From Qipengyuania vulgaris (GTDB taxonomy: Bacteria > Pseudomonadota > Alphaproteobacteria > Sphingomonadales > Sphingomonadaceae), in contig NZ_WTYC01000003.1 of NCBI RefSeq assembly GCF_009827325.1, forward strand, positions 62,001-126,000: a DNA stretch of 64,000 nt. Reading direction: 5' to 3'. Below the pieces are notes generated by a model. The model saw only the letters and a program-made list of their open reading frames with translations. It was not told where the DNA came from and ran no database searches. Positions 36,296 through 43,734 of this stretch are shown piece by piece (the first letter of the stretch is position 1; each line of letters starts with the position of its first letter). A program made the translations under genes and the position numbers.

Positions 36296-37187
36296 GGTCG
36301 TCGGGCAACTGGATTTCCAGCGTTACCAGCTGGTCCCCCCGGCTGCCATCCTTCTTGCTGAAACCCTTTCCCTTCAGGCGCAGCACCGTGCCGCCGTTGG
36401 TGCCTGTCTTGATGGTCATCATCACCGGTCCATCGACTGTGGGAACGCGAACCTTGCCCCCGTTCACCGCCTCGTCGAGCGTGATCGGAAGGTCGAAGCG
36501 CACCGCGTCGCCATCGCGTTTGAACAGATTGTGCTTGTCGACCTTGATCGTCACCAGCCCGTCGCCAGCGCCTCCGGGACCTTGCCGACCCTTGCCCTTG
36601 AGCCGCATCTGCGTCCCGTCTTCGAGGCCCTTGGGCAGCTTCAGGTCGATCGTCTTTCCGTCGGCCAGGGTGATGCGCTGATCCTTGAGAGTTGCGGCAT
36701 CAATGAAGGGAACGCGCAGCGTATATCCGATATCCGCCCCCTTCTGCGGAGGCGGGGCGTGCCTGCCACCAAAGGGATCACCGCCCGGGCGTGCGGCGCC
36801 GCGTGCTCGGCCACCGCCGAAAAGCCCTTCGAAGATGTCGCCAAGGTCCACCTGCTCGTTGCCGAATCCTTGGAAATCCTCGGCGCGAAAGCCCCGCTGA
36901 CCGCCGGCACCGCCATTGAAACCTCCGCGACCGCCGCCGCCCATTCCGGCAAAAGGATTGGCGGGATTGCCTTCCATATCGATTTCGCCGCGGTCGAACT
37001 GGGCGCGCTTGTCCTTGTCGGACAGCAGGTCGTACGCCTTGGTTATGTCGGAAAAGCGTTCCGAAGCGTTGGGATTGTCCTTGTTGCGATCGGGATGCAG
37101 CTCCTTCGCCAGCTTGCGATAGGCGCTCTTGATGTCCTTTTCGTTCGCGCTACGGGTGACGCCGAGAGTGGAATAGGGGTCTGCCAT
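36225..37187 (-). CDS. DnaJ/CbpA-type co-chaperone without zinc finger
   Basis: A 320-residue type B J-protein. The J domain has the HPD motif in AKELHPDRNK (residues about 28-37), a Gly/Phe-rich linker follows (GMGGGGRGGFNGG), and two C-terminal substrate-binding beta domains complete it (LRVPFIDAATLKDQRITL, RFDLPITLDEAVNGGKVRVP). No CxxCxGxG zinc repeats are present. It should stimulate DnaK. It starts the operon with yihY, fabI and the sugar epimerase. Confidence 0.94.
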   Translation of the reverse strand: MADPYSTLGVTRSANEKDIKSAYRKLAKELHPDRNKDNPNASERFSDITKAYDLLSDKDKRAQFDRGEIDMEGNPANPFAGMGGGGRGGFNGGAGGQRGFRAEDFQGFGNEQVDLGDIFEGLFGGGRARGAARPGGDPFGGRHAPPPQKGADIGYTLRVPFIDAATLKDQRITLADGKTIDLKLPKGLEDGTQMRLKGKGRQGPGGAGDGLVTIKVDKHNLFKRDGDAVRFDLPITLDEAVNGGKVRVPTVDGPVMMTIKTGTNGGTVLRLKGKGFSKKDGSRGDQLVTLEIQLPDDLGELATRLDGWKDESDPRSKLQV

Positions 37188-37270
37188 AGTGTGTTAGCTA
37201 GTTGCGACGCTTCCCGCGCGCAAGCAGAGAGCCTTTCCTCCAATTGCCAGCAGAGTTAGAGACGCCGACC

Positions 37271-37393
37271 ATGCCTAAGCGCAACTCGCCGAAATCCACC
37301 GAAGTTCCTGCTCTGGCGGATGAGAATGGCGCTGCGGTATTTTTCTATCCGGATCGTGCTCCGCGCGTTCTGCCTGACAGGAGCGCGCAATGA
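37271..37393 (+). CDS. Possible 40-residue leader ORF coupled to pdxH
   Basis: ATG 37271 opens a 40-codon frame whose TGA overlaps the pdxH ATG as ATGA. The peptide (MPKRNSPKSTEVPALAD at the start) is basic, then mixed, with no recognised domain and no hydrophobic signal. The ribosome site is weak. It may be a real small protein, a leader that sets pdxH translation, or a chance frame. Confidence 0.3.
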   Translation: MPKRNSPKSTEVPALADENGAAVFFYPDRAPRVLPDRSAQ

Positions 37394-38013
37394 ACGAAGC
37401 CGATAGTGCCATTCCGGTCACCGATCCCTTCACCCTGTTCGAGGCCTGGTTCGCCGAAGCCAAGGAGGCCGAGCCGAACGATCCCAACGCGATGGCACTG
37501 GCGACTGCGACGTCCCGCGGACAGCCGTCGGTACGCATGGTCCTCCTCAAGGGTCATGGCAGCCAGTGGGGGAAAGGCGGAGGTTTCGTGTTCTATACCA
37601 ATGCCGAAAGCCGGAAGGGCAAGGAAATTCGCGCCAATCTGCAGGCTTCTTTGCTGTTTCACTGGAAATCCCTGCGCCGCCAGATCCGGATCGAGGGCTC
37701 GCTCGAGGAAGTGAGCGGCCAGCAGGCCGACAGTTATTTCCATTCCAGGCCGCGGGTTTCGCAGATCGGTTCGGCGGCCAGCGACCAGTCGCGCGCCCTT
37801 GCGGACCGCCAGCACTATCTCGACAGGGTAACGGCATTGGAGGAACGCTATCCCGAAGGCGATATACCGCGTCCGCCGCACTGGACCGGGTTCCTGCTGA
37901 CCCCGCACACGATCGAATTCTGGCAGGATCGCGATTTCCGTCTGCATGACCGCAGGCAGTTTACCCGCGAGGGTCCGGGGGAGGCGTGGTCGAACACGCT
38001 GCTGTACCCGTGA
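37390..38013 (+). CDS. pdxH: Pyridoxamine 5'-phosphate oxidase
   Basis: A 207-residue FMN enzyme. Visible family blocks are RMVLLKGHGSQWGKGGGFVFYTNAES-like FMN/PLP contacts (split around VFYTNAESRKGKEI), SLLFHWKSLRRQIRIEG and SAASDQSRAL. It oxidises pyridoxamine or pyridoxine phosphate to pyridoxal phosphate. The usual C-terminal RLxP ending is here NTLLYP. The stop overlaps the CDF transporter GTG start (GTGA). Confidence 0.94.
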   Translation: MNEADSAIPVTDPFTLFEAWFAEAKEAEPNDPNAMALATATSRGQPSVRMVLLKGHGSQWGKGGGFVFYTNAESRKGKEIRANLQASLLFHWKSLRRQIRIEGSLEEVSGQQADSYFHSRPRVSQIGSAASDQSRALADRQHYLDRVTALEERYPEGDIPRPPHWTGFLLTPHTIEFWQDRDFRLHDRRQFTREGPGEAWSNTLLYP

Positions 38014-38945
38014 GCGACAACCGCGCTCGCCTCGCCCGCTCAGCCGCACTCGCTTCGATCACGGTCGCGGTCATCCTCGTCGCCTTGAAGAGCTGGGCGA
38101 GTTGGCGCACCGGCTCGACCGCGATGCTTGGCAGCCTTGCCGATTCCGCGCTCGACCTTGTTGCGAGCATCGCCACGCTTACGGGGGTGTGGATCGCCTC
38201 CATGCCGGCAGACGAAGATCACCGGTTCGGTCACGGCAAGGCGGAAGCGCTGGCGGCGATTTTCCAGGTCATGCTCATTACCCTGTCCGCCTTCGGCATA
38301 GCGGCACGCGCGATCAGCCAATTGGTCGATGGCGGACAAACGTCCGCTGCGGGCGAGGGGATAGCGGTCTCGGTCGTCGCCATCGTTCTCACCTTTGCGT
38401 TGCTCGGATGGCAGCGGCATGTGATGCGCCGGACACGCAGCCTCGCGATCCAGACCGATCACCTTCACTACAAGTCGGACCTCTTGCTAAACGTCGCGGT
38501 CATCGCCGCACTCATGCTCGATCAGTATGCCGGTTTCGGTCTCGCAGACCCGCTGTTCGGGCTCGCTATCGCCGCATGGCTCGGCTGGGGCGCTTTCCAT
38601 GCGGCAGGCGAAGCGGTCGACGATCTGATGGACCGCGAATGGCCCGAGGAAAAGCGGCTGGCCTTCGTCGAAGCGGCGGCCGAGCATCCGGAACTGTCCA
38701 ATCTTCACGACCTGCGCACCCGTACCAGCGGCAATCGCGATTTCGTCCAGTTCCATGTCGACCTGCCCGGCAATATGACGGTCGAGCAGGCGCATGATAT
38801 CATCGAACGCGTCGAGAACGATTTGTGCCGCCGTTTTCCGGCCATGGAGCTGTTGATCCACATCGATCCCAAGGGCCATGTGGACGAACCCGATAACCCG
38901 CTCGTCGAAGAAAACGAGTTCGCGAAGCTGGACCCGGAGAAGTGA
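38010..38945 (+). CDS. Cation diffusion facilitator (FieF-like)
   Basis: A 311-residue transporter with about six membrane helices and a cytoplasmic C-terminal domain. The transport-site residues are present as DSALD in helix 2 and HYKSD in helix 5, matching the FieF/YiiP tetrahedral zinc site. It likely exports zinc or ferrous iron by proton antiport. GTG at 38010 overlaps the pdxH stop and starts directly before the first homologous residues (SDNRARLARSAALASITVAV). Confidence 0.93.
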   Translation: MSDNRARLARSAALASITVAVILVALKSWASWRTGSTAMLGSLADSALDLVASIATLTGVWIASMPADEDHRFGHGKAEALAAIFQVMLITLSAFGIAARAISQLVDGGQTSAAGEGIAVSVVAIVLTFALLGWQRHVMRRTRSLAIQTDHLHYKSDLLLNVAVIAALMLDQYAGFGLADPLFGLAIAAWLGWGAFHAAGEAVDDLMDREWPEEKRLAFVEAAAEHPELSNLHDLRTRTSGNRDFVQFHVDLPGNMTVEQAHDIIERVENDLCRRFPAMELLIHIDPKGHVDEPDNPLVEENEFAKLDPEK

Positions 38946-39745
38946 TGAAACTGCCCTATACCCATGTCGATGCTTTCGCCCCGCGGCCCTTCACGGGCAA
39001 CCAGGCAGCAGTGATGCCGCTCGAGGCGTGGCTCGACGATGATGTCCTTCTGGCCATCGCCGAGGAGAACAATTTTGCTGAGACTGCCTTCGTCGTGCAG
39101 GACAATTCGGGCGAAACCGATTGGGAACTGCGCTGGTTCACGCCGACCGAGGAAGTGCGCTTGTGCGGTCATGCGACGCTGGCGAGTGGGCATGTCCTGC
39201 TGCAGCGCGACGGGGGTGAACACGTCACCTTCCGGACCCGCAAGGCCGGCAACCTCGAGGTGCGCAGAATGGAGGAGGGTTACGAACTCGCGCTTCCGCT
39301 CATTCCTACCAGCAAGGGCGACTGGGACGAGGCTACGGAGCTGCTGGGTTCCAGACCCCGGGAAGTCTGGCTCAATCCTGACGGATACGGGATCTATCTG
39401 TATGGAAGCGAAGAGGAAGTGCGCGCGCTCGACCCGGATTTGCGCGGGCTGCGAGCGCTTGGGAACGACCAGTTCATTTGCACCGCGCCGGGCGGTGATA
39501 CCGATGTGGTCAGCCGGGTCTTCGTCCCGGGCGGCGGCGTGGATGAGGATAGCTTCACCGGGTCGGCCCACGCCTGCCTCACCCATTTCTGGACCGAGCG
39601 GCTGGGGCGCGAAAGCTTCAGCGCCTATCAGGCATCAAAGCGGGGCGGCCATGCCCGGTGCCGCCGCGATGGCGACAAGGCGGTTCTGGGCGGAAATTGC
39701 GTGACCGTGGTGGAAGGAAGTTTCTACCTGCCTTCGGCTGGATAG
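38945..39745 (+). CDS. PhzF family isomerase-like protein
   Basis: A 266-residue protein of the phenazine biosynthesis PhzF/diaminopimelate epimerase fold. It opens with YTHVDAFAPRPFTGNQAAV and contains the catalytic Glu region ENNFAETAFV and LCGHATLASGHVLL, then the second-half block DSFTGSAHACLTHFW. No phenazine genes are nearby, so the substrate is unknown. ATG at 38945 is favoured over the overlapping GTG at 38942. Its last 22 bases overlap the end of the convergent serine hydrolase gene. Confidence 0.92.
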   Translation: MKLPYTHVDAFAPRPFTGNQAAVMPLEAWLDDDVLLAIAEENNFAETAFVVQDNSGETDWELRWFTPTEEVRLCGHATLASGHVLLQRDGGEHVTFRTRKAGNLEVRRMEEGYELALPLIPTSKGDWDEATELLGSRPREVWLNPDGYGIYLYGSEEEVRALDPDLRGLRALGNDQFICTAPGGDTDVVSRVFVPGGGVDEDSFTGSAHACLTHFWTERLGRESFSAYQASKRGGHARCRRDGDKAVLGGNCVTVVEGSFYLPSAG

Positions 39746-40857
39746 AGCTCCACGATATCGGCCAGTTGCTGCAGCATTGCTTCGCGCTCCGGGGCATTTG
39801 AATGGCCGAGACGCACGACGGTCAGCCCCTGTTCGGGCGACACGAACACATACTGGCCCATATGCCCGATCATGGAGAAGGCCGAATGCGGTGCACGATC
39901 GGGGAACAGTGGATGTTCTTCCTCTCCCGTGGGCCGGTTGAGCCAGGTCTGGAGCCCGTATTGCGGTGATCTGGGGCTGGGTCTCACCATTTCGGCAATC
40001 CAGCTGCGCGGGACGAGCTGTTCGCCCCGGTGCGAGCCCTTGCGGCGCATCAGTTCGCCCAGTTTCGCCCAGTCGCGCGCACTCGCATGCATCAGGCTTC
40101 CGCCGATCAGCGTGCCTGCCCGGTCGAATTCGGGGACCATGGAAGTGGCACCGAGCGGTTCGAACAGCCGCGCGGAGAGATAATCGCTCACTGCACGCCG
40201 CCGCGCCTCGGGATGTTCGGCATCGGACAGTACGCGCGCGGCGATGCCGGCGAGGATCACGGTAGTGTTGGAAGAATATTCGAACTTTTCTCCCGGTTCG
40301 GCCTCGGGCGGCTGGGCAGTGGCATAATCCGCCATATCGTCCCGCCCGTCGAGAAAGAGCATGCGCACTTCGCTGCTTTCGTAAGGCGGGCTGCCCGCCT
40401 CGGTATGCTCCAGCCCGCTGCGCATCTGCAGCAAATGGCGCAGGGTAATGTCCGCCCGGGGGTCCCCGCTGCGCTGCCAGCGGGGGACGGGTGCGGGCTG
40501 GTCCAGCCGGAGCAAACCGTCGCCGACGAGTTGGCCGATCATCAGGGCAGTTACCGTCTTGGCCATCGACCAGCTGACGAAGCGCGTGTTCTCGTCATAG
40601 TCTTCACCGTACCGCTCGGCTGCGATGGCGCCATCGTGCATCACGATCAGCGCGCGCGTTTCGCCAAGGCCTTCCATCCTGAAAAGATCGTCGACTTCGC
40701 GCGCCAGCGCTTTTGTCGGGGCGCCCGGATTCTCGGTCACGGCAGCGAGCGCTTCCTCGCTCAGTGGCGGCTCTTCTGCAGGGCCGGGCGAACCGCATGC
40801 CGCAAGGCTTGTAGTGGCAAGGACAAGGGCGATAAGGGAAGCGGGCCGCGGGAACAT
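39724..40857 (-). CDS. Serine hydrolase lipoprotein (class C beta-lactamase family)
   Basis: About 377 residues. The ATG at 40857 gives a lipoprotein signal with lipobox LAAC (MFPRPASLIALVLATTSLAAC), better than the longer frame to 40971. The catalytic SxxK is in FVSWSMAKTVTAL and the YxN motif in FEYSSNTT. Family members are esterases, DD-peptidases or peptidases; true beta-lactamase activity is unlikely to be inferable. It is convergent with and overlaps PhzF by 22 bases. Confidence 0.9.
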   Translation of the reverse strand: MFPRPASLIALVLATTSLAACGSPGPAEEPPLSEEALAAVTENPGAPTKALAREVDDLFRMEGLGETRALIVMHDGAIAAERYGEDYDENTRFVSWSMAKTVTALMIGQLVGDGLLRLDQPAPVPRWQRSGDPRADITLRHLLQMRSGLEHTEAGSPPYESSEVRMLFLDGRDDMADYATAQPPEAEPGEKFEYSSNTTVILAGIAARVLSDAEHPEARRRAVSDYLSARLFEPLGATSMVPEFDRAGTLIGGSLMHASARDWAKLGELMRRKGSHRGEQLVPRSWIAEMVRPSPRSPQYGLQTWLNRPTGEEEHPLFPDRAPHSAFSMIGHMGQYVFVSPEQGLTVVRLGHSNAPEREAMLQQLADIVELYPAEGR

Positions 40858-40892
40858 GCCCGCGTCACTCGCATGAGGAAATAACGCGCGCA

Positions 40893-41231
40893 ATGGCGAA
40901 AAAACGCTCTCTCTTTTCACGCTGGTGGTTCTGGCTCGCCCTCGTCCTTCTGCTCGCGGCCGGTGCTGCATGGCTGGCCTATGGCGAAGCGGCGACCCGT
41001 ACGGGCGAAACCGGGACAGCCTATGCCGCGCGAGTGGGCTGCTCTTGTCGTTTTGTCGCCGGACGCAGCCTCGAGGATTGCGCCAAGGACAAGCTGGAAG
41101 GCATGGAACTGGTGTCGCTGAGCGCGAACGAAACGACGAGGAGCGTTTCTGCCTCGATCCCCTTCATCGCTTCCGATACGGCGAGCTACCGCGAAGGTTA
41201 TGGCTGCGTCCTGCAGAAGTGGGAAGACTAG
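40893..41231 (+). CDS. Small single-pass membrane protein of unknown function
   Basis: A 112-residue protein with one N-terminal membrane helix ([19 protein letters not shown]) after a basic start, and a periplasmic part with four cysteines (GCSCRF, EDCAKD, GYGCVL). I recognise no domain. It is divergent from the serine hydrolase, 35 bases away, a pairing seen for beta-lactamase-like genes of this group by impression only. Its TAG stop shares the palindrome CTAG with the convergent mnmA stop. Confidence 0.7.
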   Translation: MAKKRSLFSRWWFWLALVLLLAAGAAWLAYGEAATRTGETGTAYAARVGCSCRFVAGRSLEDCAKDKLEGMELVSLSANETTRSVSASIPFIASDTASYREGYGCVLQKWED

Positions 41232-42394
41232 GCCGCGCAGCCCGTGGTCGAATCGATCCAGCCGCCACCGATCACGCGGTCTCCGGCATAGATCACTGCC
41301 GCCTGCCCGGGCGCGACACCATATTCGGGTGTTTCGAACCGGATGGTCGTCGATTCCCCGCTGCCAAGCGGACCGTCCAAAATGATCGGCACAGGCTTGG
41401 CGAGGCTGCGGACCTTGGCGGTCAGCTGGACATCGGGTAGCGGGCCGATGCGGTTGGTTTCGACAAGACTGACCTCGTCTACCGCCAGCATGTGCTTGGG
41501 CCCGACTTTCACCAGTGCTTCGGCAGCGTCGATGCCGACGACATATAGCGGTTCGGGCTGTCCGCCGATGTCCAGGCCGCGGCGCTGGCCGACGGTGTAG
41601 TGGATCACGCCGCGATGTTCGCCCAGTTCCTCGCCAGTGGAAGCATGTACGATCGCGCCCGGACGCGCGCCTTCAGGGCGCATTTTCTTGACGATCTTCG
41701 CATAATCGCCGTCGGGTACGAAGCAGATATCCTGGCTGTCGGGCTTGGCGGCATTGCGCAGGCCAGCTGCCACGGCCAGTTCGCGCACCTCGCTTTTCGG
41801 CAATCCGCCCAGCGGGAAACGCAGGTAACCGAGCTGGTCCTCGGTCGTTGCGTAAAGGAAATAGGACTGGTCGCGCGCAGGATCGGTTGCTCGGTGAAGT
41901 TCTGCGCCTGCGGGACCCATCAGCCGCTGGACGTAATGACCCGTGGCAAGACAGTCTGCGCCGAGCTCGCGGGCCATGGCAAACAGGTCGGTAAACTTGG
42001 GCCCCATATTGCAGCGGATGCAGGGGACGGGCGTGCGGCCGGCTAAATATTCATCGGCGAAGGTTTCGACCACTTCCTCGCGGAATGCGCTTTCATGGTC
42101 CGAGACGTAATGCGCAATGCCCAGCCGGTCGGCCACGGCGCGCGCATCGGCGATGTCGTCGCCAGCGCAGCATGCACCCTTGCGGCCCGTTGCCGCCCCA
42201 TAATCGTACAGCTGGAGAGTGATGCCGATGACTTCGGCGCCGCTCTTCGCTGCCAGCGCCGCGACAACGGAAGAATCCACGCCGCCCGACATCGCCACCA
42301 CTATCCGGCTTTCGGGCGCAGGTTTTTCAAGGTCAAACAGCCCGGCGGCGCTGGCCGGGTCGAGGAGGCGGGATTCGGGCATGGGCGCGCCCAT
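41228..42394 (-). CDS. mnmA: tRNA-specific 2-thiouridylase MnmA
   Basis: About 388 residues. The PP-loop ATP motif is [12 protein letters not shown], the catalytic cysteines lie in [11 protein letters not shown] and [12 protein letters not shown], and [11 protein letters not shown] is a family signature. It thiolates U34 of Glu, Gln and Lys tRNAs. The ATG at 42394 is preceded by GAGG at seven bases; a longer frame to 42457 lacks homology. An extra cysteine pair occurs in GACCAGDD. Confidence 0.95.
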   Translation of the reverse strand: MGAPMPESRLLDPASAAGLFDLEKPAPESRIVVAMSGGVDSSVVAALAAKSGAEVIGITLQLYDYGAATGRKGACCAGDDIADARAVADRLGIAHYVSDHESAFREEVVETFADEYLAGRTPVPCIRCNMGPKFTDLFAMARELGADCLATGHYVQRLMGPAGAELHRATDPARDQSYFLYATTEDQLGYLRFPLGGLPKSEVRELAVAAGLRNAAKPDSQDICFVPDGDYAKIVKKMRPEGARPGAIVHASTGEELGEHRGVIHYTVGQRRGLDIGGQPEPLYVVGIDAAEALVKVGPKHMLAVDEVSLVETNRIGPLPDVQLTAKVRSLAKPVPIILDGPLGSGESTTIRFETPEYGVAPGQAAVIYAGDRVIGGGWIDSTTGCAA

Positions 42395-42487
42395 ACACGT
42401 CCTCGCGCCTCGTCTCCAGTACTTCCCGGACGACGCCGCAAAACATGATTCACACACCCTTTACCATGTAACCCTATCAAGGAATGC

Positions 42488-42781
42488 ATGTTTGAGGGGC
42501 AAATCAACAAGAAGACGGTGGGGGAGTCTCGTGAAAGCGAGGTTTTGCACCAGTTTCGCTGGACCGAGCTGGTCGCGAAATTATCCGCGACTCGCGAATT
42601 GCGCGAAGAACTCTCCAAAGGTGAAAGCGGGGGCTTCGAGGCCTTTGGTGAAGCCCGCCGCGAAAAAGATGGAGAAAGTAAACGGACCGTTAACCAAAAC
42701 GGTTTAGCGCATGGCAAATCGGAGGCGTTAGGTCAGGGCCGAGCCGCAAGTGGTGCGGTGCAAGGCGACCGAGAGAAATAG
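42488..42781 (+). CDS. Small hypothetical protein upstream of sciP
   Basis: A 97-residue hydrophilic protein (MFEGQINKKTVGES at the start, then FRWTELVAKLSATRELREEL, a probable amphipathic helix, and a charged Gly/Ser-rich tail). AAGGA lies four bases before the ATG. Its TAG stop directly abuts the sciP ATG, so the two are co-translated. I recall similar small genes before sciP in sphingomonads but cannot confirm. Function unknown. Confidence 0.6.
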   Translation: MFEGQINKKTVGESRESEVLHQFRWTELVAKLSATRELREELSKGESGGFEAFGEARREKDGESKRTVNQNGLAHGKSEALGQGRAASGAVQGDREK

Positions 42782-43081
42782 ATGATCGAAAACCAGGACA
42801 TCCGCCCTGCACAGGTAATCGGCCCGCTTGGCGAGCCGCTGACCGTGGAGGATTTGCCGTCGCCTTCGACAAAGCGCTGGGTCGTGCGCCGCAAGGCCGA
42901 GGTGGTTGCGGCTGTCAATGGCGGTCTCCTGAGTATCGATGATGTTCTCGAACGCTATGGCCTCACCTTGGAGGAGTTCGCTTCCTGGCAGCGTGCGGTC
43001 GACCGGTCGGGCATGCAGGGCCTCCGCGTCACCCGCATCCAGCACTATCGCGACCTGTACGAGCGCCAGTTCAAGTACTGA
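42782..43081 (+). CDS. sciP: SciP (DUF1153), CtrA-interacting cell-cycle regulator
   Basis: A 99-residue protein with the DUF1153 helix-turn-helix: PSPSTKRWVVRRKAEVVAAV, then GGLLSIDDVLERYGLTLEEF and WQRAVDRSGMQGLRVTRIQ. In Caulobacter SciP binds CtrA and DNA and shuts down CtrA-activated promoters early in the cycle. Length and sequence are normal. It directly follows the small gene at 42488, so transcription may start upstream of that gene or within it. Confidence 0.95.
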   Translation: MIENQDIRPAQVIGPLGEPLTVEDLPSPSTKRWVVRRKAEVVAAVNGGLLSIDDVLERYGLTLEEFASWQRAVDRSGMQGLRVTRIQHYRDLYERQFKY

Positions 43082-43104
43082 TACGGACGGGCTCGCCCCT
43101 GGCG

Positions 43105-43129
43105 GGAACCAAAACCTCCTGAATCCGCT
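43105..43129 (+). promoter_or_regulatory. Degenerate upstream EcfG-like element
   Basis: GGAAC (43105-43109), a 16-base spacer, then CGCT (43126-43129). It differs from the general-stress consensus in one base of the -10. If used, its start site would lie within or beyond the anti-Shine-Dalgarno arm. Confidence 0.25.
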
Positions 43130-43220
43130 GACTTCCTATCCCCATGCAGAAGGGGAACCCCCGCTTATGCTGTCCGTTCTGGGGGCATAGGGTCGGATGG
43201 GAGTCTAACAGGAGGTTTTG
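43110..43220 (+). promoter_or_regulatory. Long-range hairpin that can hide the glsB-type gene's ribosome site
   Basis: CAAAACCTCCTG (43110-43121) is the exact reverse complement of CAGGAGGTTTTG (43209-43220), which contains the Shine-Dalgarno AGGAGG three bases plus spacer before the ATG at 43223. A transcript that begins upstream of 43110 could pair the two arms and block translation. A transcript beginning after 43178 lacks the left arm. Observation of complementarity is direct; regulation is inferred. Confidence 0.45.
43154..43178 (+). promoter_or_regulatory. EcfG-type general stress response promoter
   Basis: GGAAC (43154-43158), 16 bases, CGTT (43175-43178): a perfect match to the alphaproteobacterial EcfG/SigT consensus GGAAC-N16/17-CGTT. 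It lies 45 bases before the ATG of a GlsB/YeaQ-family stress membrane protein, a typical member of the general stress regulon. Confidence 0.75.
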
Positions 43221-43222
43221 CA

Positions 43223-43489
43223 ATGGGTTGGATTATCGCAATTATCGTCGGCGGCGTGGCCGGCTGGCTCGCAAGTTTGGTCATGGCGCGTGATGCTTCG
43301 ATGGGCATTTTCTGGAATATCATCGTCGGTATCGTCGGCGCACTTATCGGCAACTTCCTTGCTGGCGCGCTATTCGGGATCGAAGGCAGCATACAGAGCT
43401 TCAACTTGACCGGTTTCATTATCGCGATCGTCGGCGCCATCGTATTGCTCGCTATCGCCAACCTCGTCCAGCGAGGCCGCGTGCGGTAA
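43223..43489 (+). CDS. GlsB/YeaQ/YmgE family stress response membrane protein
   Basis: An 88-residue, Gly-rich membrane protein with three hydrophobic segments (IIAIIVGGVAGWLASLVM, IIVGIVGALIGNFLAGALF, FIIAIVGAIVLLAIANL), the usual transglycosylase-associated protein fold of this family. Function is unknown, but homologues are induced by stress. AGGAGG is at ideal spacing, and the promoter matches the EcfG consensus. It is monocistronic with a strong terminator. Confidence 0.92.
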   Translation: MGWIIAIIVGGVAGWLASLVMARDASMGIFWNIIVGIVGALIGNFLAGALFGIEGSIQSFNLTGFIIAIVGAIVLLAIANLVQRGRVR

Positions 43490-43516
43490 ATACAGCGCAA
43501 CTAGTTTCGATGAATT

Positions 43517-43549
43517 GGGCGGTGCAGCGTTGGCTGCGCCGCCCTTTTT
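43517..43549 (+). terminator. Strong intrinsic terminator after the GlsB-type gene
   Basis: GGGCGGTGCAGC (43517-43528) pairs with GCTGCGCCGCCC (43533-43544) with one internal mismatch and a four-base loop, then TTTTT. It isolates the stress gene from the RND operon. The rest of the gap to 43734 shows no other clear element. Confidence 0.85.
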
Positions 43550-43734
43550 CATGCCCCACGAGGCCCGAAGGCCACAATAGTGCGTCATTCGTCCATCCAA
43601 CTGCCACTCCGGTCGAGTGAAAGATTGCCCCGCTTCGGCGCGTGCATTACTAGGAAAATCGCAGACTTGCGCTTTGTGGTTTACTTAACTAATACACCGA
43701 ACAATCGAAGTCGTTGCCAGACGGGGCACCAAGA

